A stretch of 64,000 bases of DNA. Source: Virgibacillus halodenitrificans JCM 12304 (lineage in GTDB: Bacteria; Bacillota; Bacilli; Bacillales; Amphibacillaceae). Below, one piece after another: positions 34,581 through 44,448 of the stretch. Position 1 is the stretch's first letter. Each line of letters opens with the position of its first letter. Both the position numbers and the translations under genes were made by a program. The stretch lies in assembly GCF_001310895.1 (NCBI RefSeq), contig NZ_BAZS01000003.1, forward strand, positions 62,001-126,000. Direction: 5' to 3'. Below the pieces are notes generated by a model that saw only the letters and a program-made list of their open reading frames with translations, was not told the origin of the DNA and made no database searches.

Positions 34581-35306
34581 TTGGAAATTATCAAAGTGAA
34601 AGATTATCAAGAAATGAGTGAAAGAGCCTGTGATTTTATAGTTGAACAGCTTGCTGTTACAGACCAGCCAGTATTCGGTCTTGCTACAGGGTCTACACCT
34701 GAAGGGCTTTATGAATGTCTTATTAATAAATATAAAACAAAAGAAGTATCATTTGCTGATGTAAAGACATTTAATCTCGATGAATATGTCGGTATTAGTC
34801 AGGATGATCCAAATAGTTATTATTACTATATGAATAAAAAGCTGTTTGATCATATTGATATTCCAACTGCAAATGCCCATTTGCCAAATGGGAATGCTGC
34901 TGACTTAGAAAGCGAATGCAAGGAGTATGAAAACCGTATTAAGCAAGTGGGAAACGTTGATTTACAAGTATTAGGACTTGGTTTAAATGGACACATAGGT
35001 TTTAATGAACCTGGTACTCCGTTTTCTAGCAGAACTCATGTTGTAGAATTGGATGAATCGACAAGAAAAGCGAATGCCAGATTTTTTCCTTCTTTAGATG
35101 ATGTTCCTACAAAAGCAATTACAATGGGAATAGACTCTATTATGGAAAGTAAGGCGATTATTTTATTAGTCTCCGGTAAAAAGAAGGCAGACGCTTTGGC
35201 AAAATTGATGAATGGCGAGATAACAGAGGAATTTCCTGCTTCTATTTTGCAGAAACATGAAAATGTGACGATTATTGCTGATGAAGAAGCAATGTCCTCA
35301 CTATAA
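34581..35306 (+). CDS. nagB: Glucosamine-6-phosphate deaminase
   Basis: 241 residues. It converts glucosamine-6-phosphate to fructose-6-phosphate and ammonia. Signatures are GLATGSTPEGLY (phosphate loop), FNLDEYVGI (catalytic Asp) and GLGLNGHIGFNEPG (catalytic His). TTG 34581 is the start: AAAGGAGG at the end of nagA lies just upstream, whereas the frame upstream of it overlaps nagA. No NagR regulator gene follows, unlike Bacillus subtilis nagA-nagB-nagR. Confidence 0.95.
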   Translation: MEIIKVKDYQEMSERACDFIVEQLAVTDQPVFGLATGSTPEGLYECLINKYKTKEVSFADVKTFNLDEYVGISQDDPNSYYYYMNKKLFDHIDIPTANAHLPNGNAADLESECKEYENRIKQVGNVDLQVLGLGLNGHIGFNEPGTPFSSRTHVVELDESTRKANARFFPSLDDVPTKAITMGIDSIMESKAIILLVSGKKKADALAKLMNGEITEEFPASILQKHENVTIIADEEAMSSL

Positions 35307-35352
35307 GAAGTTATTTCAACTGAAGTTATTGAGGCAGAGAAATGTGTGTTAG

Positions 35353-35403
35353 CCGAACTAATTCGAAATTGTAGAGCATCCTTCGAATTAGTTCGGTTTT
35401 TTA
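35353..35403. terminator. Strong bidirectional terminator
   Basis: CCGAACTAATTCGAA pairs perfectly with TTCGAATTAGTTCGG, a 15-bp stem followed by T6. It serves nagB and the minus-strand yvyE. Confidence 0.95.
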
Positions 35404-36050
35404 GGTTTCTGAGGTAGATTCCACATCTATTTCTATGTACGTAGTATTTTTTTTCTCAATAAGGGCTTGGTCACTTGTCAAATTAATTATCCATTCTTGA
35501 AAGTGCTCCATTTCGCTTATTTTTACATAAACAATCAATTCTACTTTATCCAAGTAATTAATTGTATCTAAAACATAGCTTGTTTGACGCAGCTCATTTT
35601 CTAATTTACCTAATAAAGTATAATCAATAGTTAAAGAGAAACCTTGCATTAGTTGGCGTTTAACAATACCTGTCGTACGAATAGCTTGTGAAGTTGTACT
35701 GCTGTATGCACGGATTAGCCCTCCTGCTCCAAGCTTAATACCTCCAAAATACCTTGTTACAACAACCGCGGTGTCCTTCAATTGTTGTTTTTTTAACACA
35801 TCCAAAATTGGAACACCTGCCGTGCCACTAGGCTCTCCATCATCGTTTGCTTTCTGAATTTGATCATGCTCCCCAATCATGTAAGCAGAGCAATTATGTG
35901 TTGCGTCATGGTGTTTTTTCTTAATTTCCTGAATGAAATTTTGGGCTGCTTCCTCTGTCTCAACTCGGCGGACATAGCGATAAATTTAGATTTTTGGATA
36001 ATAATTTCGTCCATTCCAGTCTCTTTAACTGTAAAATATTTCTCTAACAT
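35401..36050 (-). pseudogene. yvyE: YvyE/YigZ (IMPACT family) protein with a one-base frameshift
   Basis: Two frames together make a normal-length YigZ/IMPACT protein. The N terminus (from 36050) reads MLEKYFTVKETG and IIIQKSKFIA. After about 35975 the homology continues in another frame with YVRRVETEEAAQNFIQEIKK and HHDATHNCSAY, then MIGEHDQIQKANDDGEPSGT and YFGGIKLGAGGLIRAYS. One missing base near 35974-35979 explains the break. IMPACT proteins are ribosome/translation-linked regulators of uncertain role. AGGAGGT precedes the start. Sequence error is as likely as a true mutation. Confidence 0.85.
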
Positions 36051-36235
36051 CTTGCAATTCACCTCCTGAACAGCCATTATATATACATAGAGCTGTATGT
36101 TAGTTTGTAATATACAGGTGGTTTAGTTTAAAAAAACGGGAGAAAAGTAGCATACAGAAGTTTCATGATATATGATAAAAGACCCTATAAAAAGTTGAAA
36201 GATATACGTATAATTATAACATAGGTTGGTGGGAA

Positions 36236-37378
36236 ATGTTGGCACAGAAAATTAGTGAGACTGCTTTAGATTCCATCATTCATGAAATGGTCGAAGTAGT
36301 CGAAAACAGCAAAGATGAAATTTTTAATATTAGTGAGGGAGCACGAACAGAACATGAGCATTTGGTTAGAGAACTAACCGAAACAAAGTTCAAGGTTGTG
36401 CAACACATTGAAGATGGCGATCAACTGGAACAAAAAGTCAGATTTTCCCGCGAACGATTAGCAGAGGTAAGTAAATATTTTGATCGATACAGCGAAAATG
36501 AAATAAGAGAAGTGTATGAATATACACACGAAATGCAAACAAAACTAGCGATGATGCGACAGGAAGAGAAATCTCTACGTGAAAAGCGTGATGATTTGGA
36601 AAGGAGATTAGTAGCATTAAGCCAGACGATTGACAGGGCTGAAGGGCTAGCCAGTAAAATATCTGTTGTGCTAAATTATTTGCATGACGATTTCCAACAA
36701 GTTAATGAAATGATTGAAGAAGCAAAAGAAAAGCAGGAATTTGGTTTGAAGATTATTGAAGCTCAAGAGGAAGAACGAAGAAAGATTTCCAGAGAGATTC
36801 ATGATGGACCTGCACAAATGCTAGCTAATATCTTATTACGATCAGAGCTTGTGGATAGAACCTTTCGCCAAAACGATATTAATCAAGGTTTAATTGAAAT
36901 TAAGAGTGTACGCAAAATGATTCGTTCTTCCTTGTATGAAGTTAGAAGGATTATTTATGATTTAAGACCGATGGCGCTAGACGATCTAGGTCTATTGCCA
37001 ACACTCAAAAAGTACATTGCTACTATAGCAGAATATAACAATATAGAGATTGAGTTTACATCCATTGGCGAAGAAACAAGATTAAATCAAAATTATGAAA
37101 TTGCCTTCTTTCGTCTTGTTCAAGAGGCATTGCAAAATGCGGTAAAACATGCTGAAGCTTCCTTAATTCAAGTAAAGCTGGAAATTAAAAAAGATAACTT
37201 AACTATGGTAATTAAGGATAATGGCAAAGGTTTTGACCCTTCATTAAAAAAGGACAAGTCATTTGGGTTAATTGGAATGCGGGAGCGAGTGGAAATGCTC
37301 CATGGTACGTTAACTATTAATTCTCAGCCAGGTAAAGGCACGATGATTTTGATTAAAGTCCCGTATAACCCAGCATAA
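36236..37378 (+). CDS. degS: Sensor histidine kinase DegS
   Basis: A 380-residue soluble kinase of the DegS-DegU two-component system that governs degradative enzymes, motility and competence. A long N-terminal coiled-coil sensor region (about 1-170) is followed by a HisKA_3 domain with phosphoacceptor His189 (SREIHDGPAQ), the same number as in Bacillus subtilis DegS. The HATPase_c domain has EALQNAVKHA and DNGKGFD. The degU gene follows after 141 bases. No membrane segment is present, as expected. Confidence 0.96.
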   Translation: MLAQKISETALDSIIHEMVEVVENSKDEIFNISEGARTEHEHLVRELTETKFKVVQHIEDGDQLEQKVRFSRERLAEVSKYFDRYSENEIREVYEYTHEMQTKLAMMRQEEKSLREKRDDLERRLVALSQTIDRAEGLASKISVVLNYLHDDFQQVNEMIEEAKEKQEFGLKIIEAQEEERRKISREIHDGPAQMLANILLRSELVDRTFRQNDINQGLIEIKSVRKMIRSSLYEVRRIIYDLRPMALDDLGLLPTLKKYIATIAEYNNIEIEFTSIGEETRLNQNYEIAFFRLVQEALQNAVKHAEASLIQVKLEIKKDNLTMVIKDNGKGFDPSLKKDKSFGLIGMRERVEMLHGTLTINSQPGKGTMILIKVPYNPA

Positions 37379-37519
37379 AGAATAATGGATCATAATACTA
37401 TTTCAGATACTGATAAAGTTATCGATATAAATATAGAAAAATATTTCATTTGCATAGATTTAATAATTATAATAGGGCAAACACAAAAATAAGGGGAATG
37501 GATGTAGGAGGAACTTAAG

Positions 37520-38215
37520 ATGAAAACAGAAGAAAAGAAAATTCAGATTGTACTTATTGACGATCATAAATTGTTTAGAGAAGGTGTAAAAAGAATTCTG
37601 GAGTTTGAACCAACATTTGAAGTAGTTGCTGAAGGGGACGATGGTACTGAAGCATCACGTATCGTAAAAGAAAATAATCCTGACGTTGTACTAATGGATA
37701 TCAATATGCCAAATATGAATGGGGTCCAGGCTACAGCGGATCTTGTACGTTACTTCCCTAAAACAAGGGTTATCATACTATCTATTCATGATGATGAAAG
37801 TTATGTTACACATGCACTCAAGACTGGAGCTCAAGGATACCTATTAAAAGAAATGGATTCAGATGCTCTTATTGAAGCAATAAAAGTAGTTAGTGATGGC
37901 GGATCCTATCTACATCCGAAAGTGACCCATAATCTTGTCATGGAATACCGACGATTGGCTAAAGAGAATGCATCAAGCGCAAAAGATAATGGCATGGAAT
38001 ATCGGAAGCCACTTCACTTACTTACAAAACGAGAATGCCAGGTTCTACAATTACTTGCGGATGGAAAGAGCAATCGGGCAGTAGCTGAAACCTTGTACAT
38101 TAGCGAAAAGACAGTAAAGAACCATGTTAGTAATATCCTGCAAAAAATGAATGTAAATGATCGAACCCAAGCGGTAGTATCTGCCATTCGTAAAGGTTGG
38201 GTAGAAGTTGTCTAG
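37520..38215 (+). CDS. degU: Response regulator DegU
   Basis: A 231-residue NarL-type regulator. The receiver has the acidic pair in LIDDHKLF, phosphoacceptor Asp60 in VLMDINMPN, and Lys in GYLLKEMD. The LuxR-type HTH is [18 protein letters not shown] then [18 protein letters not shown]. It is the partner of DegS just upstream and has an AGGAGG ribosome binding site. In Bacilli it controls exoenzymes, poly-glutamate, flagellar genes and competence, several of which lie downstream. Confidence 0.97.
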   Translation: MKTEEKKIQIVLIDDHKLFREGVKRILEFEPTFEVVAEGDDGTEASRIVKENNPDVVLMDINMPNMNGVQATADLVRYFPKTRVIILSIHDDESYVTHALKTGAQGYLLKEMDSDALIEAIKVVSDGGSYLHPKVTHNLVMEYRRLAKENASSAKDNGMEYRKPLHLLTKRECQVLQLLADGKSNRAVAETLYISEKTVKNHVSNILQKMNVNDRTQAVVSAIRKGWVEVV

Positions 38216-38291
38216 TCAACTTATTGATCCTCAGCCAATAGTTGATTAGATATCCACAAAAGTAAAATGAACTCCATATAGGTTAGTCATG

Positions 38292-38348
38292 ATAAAAACC
38301 GGGTTAATACGAATTCCAAGCAATAATTCGTATCAGTCCGGTTTTTTG
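38292..38348 (+). terminator. Rho-independent terminator of degU
   Basis: AAACCGG with TACGAATT pairs with AATTCGTA and CCGGTTT around a short loop with a small bulge, followed by T6. Confidence 0.85.
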
Positions 38349-38349
38349 C

Positions 38350-38618
38350 TTCTAAGCTTTACTTTAAAAGTTGCTCTAATAAAGTATTTTAAGGTATAGA
38401 TAAACCACGAGCTAACTTGGTAGTCTTGTGAATGGCTAATTCGGGGAAATAATCTATAGTATTCAACCCCTATATAGATCATGTATAGGTAATGCCATAC
38501 ATTCGCCTTCCTGCTGTTTGTTTATTTTTCTTATATCTTAGTGTAGAATGAACATACATGTGAAAAAATGATAGAGTTTACAGATAGAGATAGTATTTAT
38601 AGTAGAGGAGAAGGTAAT
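38350..38618. other. Gene-free stretch with a short match to the dispersed repeat
   Basis: No gene seen. The 25 bases at about 38412-38436 match the stretch at about 48780-48804 beside the second repeat copy at 23 positions (shared TAACTTGGTA and TTGTGAATGGCT). This may be a remnant of the same element family. Confidence 0.4.
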
Positions 38619-39461
38619 ATGAAGGTTGCTGTAATGACAGACAGTACGGCATATATCCCTGAAAACATACGAAATAAGTATGCGATACATATGGTCCCAC
38701 TAAGCGTAGTATTTGAGGACACTTCCTACCAGGAGGAAATGGATATTACTACGGAAGAGTTTTATGAGAAAGTAAAAGATGCGAAGCAATTACCCAAAAC
38801 TTCCCAGCCTTCCATTGGCTATATTACAACCGAATTAGAAGCATTGGCAAAAGAATATGATGCAGTGATCTCTATTCATCTGTCCAGTGGGATAAGCGGT
38901 ACATATCAAGCAGTAGTCAGTGCTGGAAAAATGGTCGACGGAATTGAGGTATTTGCTTATGACTCAGAAATTAGCGCAATGGCTCAAGGATTTTACGTAT
39001 TAGAGGCAGCTGAAATGGCGCAAAATCAAAGAGAACCACAGGAGATTATTGCTAGACTTAATGAAATGAAAAAAAGTTTACGTGCATACTTTATGGTTGA
39101 TGATCTAAGTAATTTACAGCGAGGTGGCCGTTTAAACGGTGCACAAGCTTTGGTAGGAAGTATACTGCAGGTTAAACCGGTGTTGCATTTTGTTGATAAA
39201 GTTATTGTGCCATTCGAAAAAATTCGCACACGTAAAAAAGCTCTAAACAGAATTATGGGAATGCTGAAGGAAGAAGCAGACAAAGGCAAGCAATTGAAAG
39301 TAGTATTTATTCATGCTAACAACTTGCATGCCGCAGAAGAACTGCAGAGAGATTTTCTAAAAGAGTACCCTGATATGGATACATGTATTAGTTATTTTGG
39401 TCCTGTCATTGGTACCCATTTAGGTGAAGGTGCTCTTGGAGTATGTTGGTATGAAAAATAA
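38619..39461 (+). CDS. DegV family fatty-acid-binding protein
   Basis: 280 residues. DegV/FakB fold with VAVMTDSTAYIP at the N terminus, TSQPSIGY at about 65 and HLSSGISGTYQ near 92, the residues that hold the fatty-acid carboxylate. FakB proteins present fatty acids to the FakA kinase for incorporation into phospholipid. ATG 38619 follows GAGGAGAAGG; the in-frame ATG 38568 upstream has no ribosome binding site. Proximity to degS-degU is conserved in Bacillus. Confidence 0.9.
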   Translation: MKVAVMTDSTAYIPENIRNKYAIHMVPLSVVFEDTSYQEEMDITTEEFYEKVKDAKQLPKTSQPSIGYITTELEALAKEYDAVISIHLSSGISGTYQAVVSAGKMVDGIEVFAYDSEISAMAQGFYVLEAAEMAQNQREPQEIIARLNEMKKSLRAYFMVDDLSNLQRGGRLNGAQALVGSILQVKPVLHFVDKVIVPFEKIRTRKKALNRIMGMLKEEADKGKQLKVVFIHANNLHAAEELQRDFLKEYPDMDTCISYFGPVIGTHLGEGALGVCWYEK

Positions 39462-39473
39462 ATAATAATATAG

Positions 39474-39505
39474 CTGCCATTCGATCAACGAATGGTGGTT
39501 TTCTA
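39474..39505 (+). terminator. Rho-independent terminator
   Basis: GCCATTCG pairs with CGAATGGT, followed by TTTTCT. Confidence 0.8.
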
Positions 39506-39545
39506 TATTATGGTGTCTAAATATTTTAGATAGGAATGAATTTTA

Positions 39546-40958
39546 TTGTCTAAACAAAAAGTTGCTTTAGAATCTCTGGTCTCCCGTCAGTTTGCAGGTA
39601 AGCTTCTACTCCGCAATGAAATACAACTGGAAGATAAACAGTTTGAACAATTTCTTGCTGATGGTGTACTTAGGCCATCTCCTTCTATAGTAAAACAACT
39701 TATATCAGCCATTTGTCAACGATGTGGAAATCGAAAAAAATATTTATTTGGAAGACTCCCATGTAAACAGTGTAATCAAAACCATTTATACTGCCGAAAA
39801 TGTATAGAGATGGGCCGGGTGATGGAATGCGAGCCACTCTATTATTGGAATGGTAAAGAGGTTGTTTGGCCTATAATAGACCAACCATGTACTTGGGAAG
39901 GAGAACTTACGGCTTTACAGCAAAGAGCTTCTGATCGTATTGTTTCCGCAATTACAAACAAAGAGAAGGAGTTGCTTGTATGGGCGGTGTGCGGCGCAGG
40001 GAAGACGGAAATGCTTTTTCCAGGAATAGCAGAAGCACTTCGCTCAGGAATGAGAGTTTGTTTAGCCACTCCTCGAGCAGATGTTGTACAAGAACTGCTG
40101 CCGAGAATAAGAAATGCATTCAAGAATGTAAATATTCAAGGATTATATGGTGGTAGTGAAGAAAAAACAGGCAATGCTCAGCTGATAATTTCTACCACTC
40201 ATCAATTGCTTCGCTTTAAAGCTGCTTTTCACTTTTTAATAATTGACGAAGTGGATGCTTTTCCCTTCCATAATGACCCCTCGCTTCCATATGCTGCCAA
40301 ACGATCTTTACATTCAACTCAAAGCACAACGATTTATTTGACAGCAACCCCTAGGAGAAATCAACAGCTTCGCTTATGGATGAAGCAACTTCCGCACGTC
40401 TTCGTACCTTCACGATTTCATGGCCACCCGTTACCAGTCCCAATTCTAAAAACATGTACCAGTTTAAAAAAAGACATCCAATATAACCGTGTTCCTTACT
40501 CATTATTAAATTGGATGAGAAAACGCATCAGTCCACATCGACAGTTGCTTATTTTTGTACCTACGATAGAACTAGTCGAACAATTATATAAGAACAGTCT
40601 TGTTCAACTTCCCCAACAAAAATTACTTACGTCAAAGGATAGAATAATGTGTGTACATGCCTCAGATCCTGAACGGAAGGAAAAAGTCCAACTATTCAGG
40701 GATAAAAAAATAGATATATTAATAACGACAACCATTTTAGAAAGGGGAGTCACATTCCCATCCGTAGATGTAGCTATTATCGATGCAAGCCATCGTGTAT
40801 TTGATGAGGCTGCACTTGTTCAAATTGCAGGAAGGGCAGGAAGAAGTCCAGATGACCCTAAGGGTGAAGTGGTTTTCTTTCATAATGGAAAAACCAATTC
40901 CATGGTTCACGCGATAGACGCGATAAAGTCAATGAATAAACGGGGAGGGTTTATTTGA
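39546..40958 (+). CDS. comFA: Competence DNA helicase ComFA
   Basis: A 470-residue superfamily-2 DNA translocase/helicase used to pull single-stranded DNA through the membrane in transformation. A four-Cys zinc finger lies at about 57-90 (CQRCGN, PCKQCN, YCRKC). Walker A is AVCGAGKTEM near 148, the DExD-type motif is LIIDEVDAFP, and helicase motif VI is QIAGRAGRS. The start is TTG. It overlaps comFC by 4 bases. The small comFB gene found between them in Bacillus subtilis is missing. Confidence 0.94.
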   Translation: MSKQKVALESLVSRQFAGKLLLRNEIQLEDKQFEQFLADGVLRPSPSIVKQLISAICQRCGNRKKYLFGRLPCKQCNQNHLYCRKCIEMGRVMECEPLYYWNGKEVVWPIIDQPCTWEGELTALQQRASDRIVSAITNKEKELLVWAVCGAGKTEMLFPGIAEALRSGMRVCLATPRADVVQELLPRIRNAFKNVNIQGLYGGSEEKTGNAQLIISTTHQLLRFKAAFHFLIIDEVDAFPFHNDPSLPYAAKRSLHSTQSTTIYLTATPRRNQQLRLWMKQLPHVFVPSRFHGHPLPVPILKTCTSLKKDIQYNRVPYSLLNWMRKRISPHRQLLIFVPTIELVEQLYKNSLVQLPQQKLLTSKDRIMCVHASDPERKEKVQLFRDKKIDILITTTILERGVTFPSVDVAIIDASHRVFDEAALVQIAGRAGRSPDDPKGEVVFFHNGKTNSMVHAIDAIKSMNKRGGFI

Positions 40959-41638
40959 TGTATTGCTTATGGTGTCATGAAGAAATCATCACTGAAGTAC
41001 ATTGGGGCAATTTAATTCACCTTTACCGTCCAAAAAGGCTTTGCATGAACTGTGAAAGCCAACTAATAAAAATTCAGGGAGACCTTTGCAGTATTTGCTC
41101 TCGTGTATCTAGTGTGAAAAAGTGTGCAGATTGTTTGAAGTGGGAGGATTATGAAGAGAGCCCCATTAAATTTAATGCATCACTTTATACGTACAATTCG
41201 TTTATGCAAGAGGTGGTCGCTAAATGGAAGTATCGCGGAGATTATCAATTAGCAAAAATATTTCAATATGAATTTGAAAAAGAATATAGCAAGAAATTCT
41301 CTTTTTTAACTAAGAAAAAACCAGTTGTTGTTCCAATTCCTCTTAGCAAACAAAGAATGACCGAACGTGGGTTTAATCAAGCGGAAGTATTGGCAGATTT
41401 TATACCGCTACAAAAGGATCACGTACTGGAGAGGTTACATGGTGAAAAACAAGCTAAAAAGACAAGGTATGAAAGGATTTCAACGGAGAATCCATTTATT
41501 TTGAGAAAAAGTATTAACAAAACGGTTATTCTTGTCGATGATATATATACAACTGGTACGACATTACGACATGCTGCCAGATTATTCAAGGGAAATGGAT
41601 GTCCTAATGTATATACCTATACATTGATTCGTGGTTAG
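40955..41638 (+). CDS. comFC: Late competence protein ComFC (phosphoribosyltransferase-like)
   Basis: 227 residues. An N-terminal double zinc ribbon (CLWCHEE, CMNCES, CSICSR, CADCLKW) is followed by a type I phosphoribosyltransferase-like domain with the signature TVILVDDIYTTGTT near the C terminus. It acts with ComFA during DNA uptake. Its start lies within the comFA end (ATGA-type coupling). Confidence 0.94.
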   Translation: MMYCLWCHEEIITEVHWGNLIHLYRPKRLCMNCESQLIKIQGDLCSICSRVSSVKKCADCLKWEDYEESPIKFNASLYTYNSFMQEVVAKWKYRGDYQLAKIFQYEFEKEYSKKFSFLTKKKPVVVPIPLSKQRMTERGFNQAEVLADFIPLQKDHVLERLHGEKQAKKTRYERISTENPFILRKSINKTVILVDDIYTTGTTLRHAARLFKGNGCPNVYTYTLIRG

Positions 41639-41646
41639 TAAGAATA

Positions 41647-41655
41647 TGCTATAAT
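41647..41655 (+). promoter_or_regulatory. Extended -10 promoter element before yvyF
   Basis: TGCTATAAT fits TGnTATAAT in the 38-base gap between comFC and yvyF. No clear -35 is visible. Confidence 0.5.
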
Positions 41656-41676
41656 TAATAAAGTGAGGCGAAGTTA

Positions 41677-42093
41677 ATGGCTGAGTTAGCGAATTGCTCA
41701 CGCTGTGATGCGGTTTTTGTCAAGAGTATCCGTGATATATGCCAAGCTTGCTATAAGGAAGAGGAGCAAGCTTTTGATAAGGTTTATAAATTTCTGCGTG
41801 AACGAAAAAACAGGGAAGCAACTATGTTAGAAATTGTTGATGCAACAAAGGTAGATGAAACCTTGATTACAAAATTTATTAAAGAAAAAAGATTGCGAAC
41901 AACTGACTTTCCTAAATTGGCTTATCCTTGTGAGTCATGCGGAGCTAATATAGTAAATGGGAAATTATGCTTTGATTGCTCGGATGAATTGAGGAGAGAT
42001 CTCGATAAACATAATCAACAACAACGAAAAATTCAAGAAAAAGAATTGAAGAAAAATACACATACCTATTATATGTTTGATAAGAACAAGTGA
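41677..42093 (+). CDS. yvyF: Flagellar-operon protein YvyF (TIGR03826 type)
   Basis: 138 residues, with Cys-pair zinc ribbons at both ends (NCSRCDAV, ICQACYK, PCESCGAN, LCFDCSD) and a helical middle. It is the first gene of the flgM-flgN-flgK-flgL cluster, the same place as yvyF in Bacillus subtilis. It is thought to regulate flagellar assembly genes, but its mechanism is unknown. Confidence 0.9.
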   Translation: MAELANCSRCDAVFVKSIRDICQACYKEEEQAFDKVYKFLRERKNREATMLEIVDATKVDETLITKFIKEKRLRTTDFPKLAYPCESCGANIVNGKLCFDCSDELRRDLDKHNQQQRKIQEKELKKNTHTYYMFDKNK

Positions 42094-42129
42094 TCTAAAT
42101 AATAATATTCTATGAAGAGGTGAGACATT

Positions 42130-42390
42130 ATGCGTATAAATGGGCCGAACAATACGAATATGAACCCATATAAAAATCACTTCCAAAAGCAGGTGGATAC
42201 AAAAACAGAAGCCAAGAAAGATCAGTTGGAAATCTCCAGTAAGGCAAAGGAAATGCTTGAGAAAGATAAGCCCAATGCAGAACGGGCAGCATATGTACAA
42301 GAAATAAAACAAGCGGTAGAAAATGGAGAATATAAAGTGGATCATGAGAAAACAGCCCGGAAAATGATTGATTTCTGGAGCGGATTTTAA
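42130..42390 (+). CDS. flgM: Anti-sigma factor FlgM
   Basis: 86 residues, with the FlgM pattern: disordered polar N-terminus, then DQLEISSKAKEMLE and helices that bind SigD, ending KTARKMIDFWSGF. It holds SigD inactive until the hook-basal body is complete and FlgM is exported. It has a GAGGTGAG ribosome binding site. Confidence 0.93.
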   Translation: MRINGPNNTNMNPYKNHFQKQVDTKTEAKKDQLEISSKAKEMLEKDKPNAERAAYVQEIKQAVENGEYKVDHEKTARKMIDFWSGF

Positions 42391-42404
42391 GGGAGGACGA
42401 TATT

Positions 42405-42899
42405 TTGTCCGTACAACTAATCATTCAATCGCTTCATCAATTAGTAGATGTGCATAAACAATTATTGAGGTTATCCAATCAAAAAACAGAAGCTATTAAA
42501 GAAGGCTCTATAGATAATATGCAGAAAGTAATTGGTCAGGAGCGTAAAGAAATTAAGCAACTGGAGCAAGCGGAAAAAATAAGGGAAAAGCTAGTCAGTG
42601 ACTGGTTTATAAAGAACGGTTTTTCTCAAGAAGATGTGTCTATTACCTTTTTGCTTGATCATATAGAACAACTGGATGAAAGAGAAAAGCTTGGCAATAT
42701 AACAATCCGTTTAACGAAATTAATTACTGAATTGAAGCAACAGGAGCAGTTGAATCAATCGCTAATCAATCAATCTATGAAATTTATTCAACTGTCCCTT
42801 GATATGTTAAATCCTTCTATACAGAATATAAACTATGGAAATCAGCAGCAATATGGAAAGGAAGCGCAAAAGCGTTCCATATTCGATTCAAAGGCTTAA
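42405..42899 (+). CDS. flgN: FlgN-type flagellar export chaperone
   Basis: A 164-residue, almost entirely helical, Gln/Glu-rich protein between flgM and flgK, matching the FlgN/YvyG chaperone for the hook-filament junction proteins FlgK and FlgL. TTG start after GGGAGG. Confidence 0.9.
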   Translation: MSVQLIIQSLHQLVDVHKQLLRLSNQKTEAIKEGSIDNMQKVIGQERKEIKQLEQAEKIREKLVSDWFIKNGFSQEDVSITFLLDHIEQLDEREKLGNITIRLTKLITELKQQEQLNQSLINQSMKFIQLSLDMLNPSIQNINYGNQQQYGKEAQKRSIFDSKA

Positions 42900-42923
42900 T
42901 AAGCTTTAAAAGGAGTAAAAGAT

Positions 42924-44438
42924 ATGAGTACATTTCATGGTCTGGAAATGGCCAAACAGGCTCTTTTTGCACAACAGTCAGCATTATATACGACTGGTCA
43001 TAATATCTCTAATGCAAATACAAAAGGGTATACGAGACAGCGAGTGAATTTTGAAACAATGAATCCTTATCCGGCTGCTGCAAGAAACCGTCCGGAGTTG
43101 CCAGGACAAATGGGTACAGGGGTTCAGACTGGCTCTATTCAGCGGGTACGTGATTCTTATCTGGATGTTCAATTCCGAGCGGAGAATAGTAAATCAGGTT
43201 ACTGGTCGACAATGTCAGATGCTTTAACCAGGTTGGAAGGCGTAATGAATGAGCCTTCTGACAGTGGTTTATCAAAAACAATGGGGCAATTTTGGCAATC
43301 AATCCAGGATCTTTCCTCAAACCCGGAAAATTCCGGAGCAAGATCTGTAGTTGCCCAACGAGGAAAGGCTGTTGCAGATACGTTTAACTATTTATCTGAA
43401 TCCCTAACATCTATTCAGTCGGATTTAAAAAATCAGATGGATATTACTGTAACGGATGCAAATTCACTATTAAATCAAATCCATAACATTAATCAACAGG
43501 TAAATGAACTTGAACCACATGGATACCTTCCAAATGATTTATATGATGAACGTGATCGTTTAATTGATGAATTATCAAGCATTGTTAATATAAAGGTGGA
43601 TTATGATAAAAGCTCGCCAAGCTCACAAGATATTGCTCAAGGTATAGCCAGTATTGAAATTGTTGATGACAAAGGAAATTCCTTAGAACCTGCAGTAAAA
43701 CTATTAGATGGATCAAAAGCAGATGCAGCTGATGCCATTCAAAAGCTATCTATCGATTACAATGAAGGTGAAGTAATGATAGGGAACAACTCGGTGGACA
43801 TATCCAAATCGAATGGATCACTAAAGGGATTGGCTGATGCTTATGGTTTATCAGAGGATGGCTCTGGGTTATACCGAGATATGCTTGCCGATTTAGATAA
43901 GATGGCTACTAATTTTGCTGAACAGTTTAATAAAGTCCATCAACAAGGTGTTGGTTTAGATGGAAGTAATGGACTGGATTTCTTTACATTTAAACCAGGG
44001 ACAACCGGTGCAGGTGGTTTGACAGTGAACAAAGACATTCTTGATCATCCTGATAAAATTGCTGCGAGCTCAAATGGTAATGCAGGGAATGGTGATAATG
44101 CTTCTAACCTTGCGAATGTCTTTGATGATACAAAGATTGTAGATGATAATGGGAATAACCCGTTCGGGGGGAATACATCTATCAATAGTTTCTATCAATC
44201 TCTTATTGGAGAAATGGGAGTCCAGGCTCAGGAAGCTAAACGGATGGAAAATAACACCGGTGTTTTACGTTTACAGGTGGAAAATCAAAGGATGTCTGTT
44301 AGCTCTGTTTCTTTAGATGAAGAAATGTCCAATATGATTAAATTTCAACATGCCTATAATGCGGCTGCACGAAGCATGACAGCCATGGATGAAATGCTGG
44401 ATAAAATTATTAACAGTATGGGATTAGTAGGAAGGTAG
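42924..44438 (+). CDS. flgK: Flagellar hook-associated protein 1, FlgK
   Basis: 504 residues. N-terminal rod/hook motif ALYTTGHNISNANTKGYTRQ (about 21-40) and C-terminal SVSLDEEMSNMIKFQHAYNA are the paired D0 helices of the FlgK family. It forms the hook-filament junction with FlgL, encoded 10 bases downstream. Normal length. Confidence 0.96.
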   Translation: MSTFHGLEMAKQALFAQQSALYTTGHNISNANTKGYTRQRVNFETMNPYPAAARNRPELPGQMGTGVQTGSIQRVRDSYLDVQFRAENSKSGYWSTMSDALTRLEGVMNEPSDSGLSKTMGQFWQSIQDLSSNPENSGARSVVAQRGKAVADTFNYLSESLTSIQSDLKNQMDITVTDANSLLNQIHNINQQVNELEPHGYLPNDLYDERDRLIDELSSIVNIKVDYDKSSPSSQDIAQGIASIEIVDDKGNSLEPAVKLLDGSKADAADAIQKLSIDYNEGEVMIGNNSVDISKSNGSLKGLADAYGLSEDGSGLYRDMLADLDKMATNFAEQFNKVHQQGVGLDGSNGLDFFTFKPGTTGAGGLTVNKDILDHPDKIAASSNGNAGNGDNASNLANVFDDTKIVDDNGNNPFGGNTSINSFYQSLIGEMGVQAQEAKRMENNTGVLRLQVENQRMSVSSVSLDEEMSNMIKFQHAYNAAARSMTAMDEMLDKIINSMGLVGR

Positions 44439-44448
44439 GGAGTAAGTA

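Noticed and set aside
39510..39545. ComK box upstream of comFA
   Set aside because: Only one partial AAATATTTT-like half-site is visible; the paired AT-box arrangement needed for a ComK site could not be supported.
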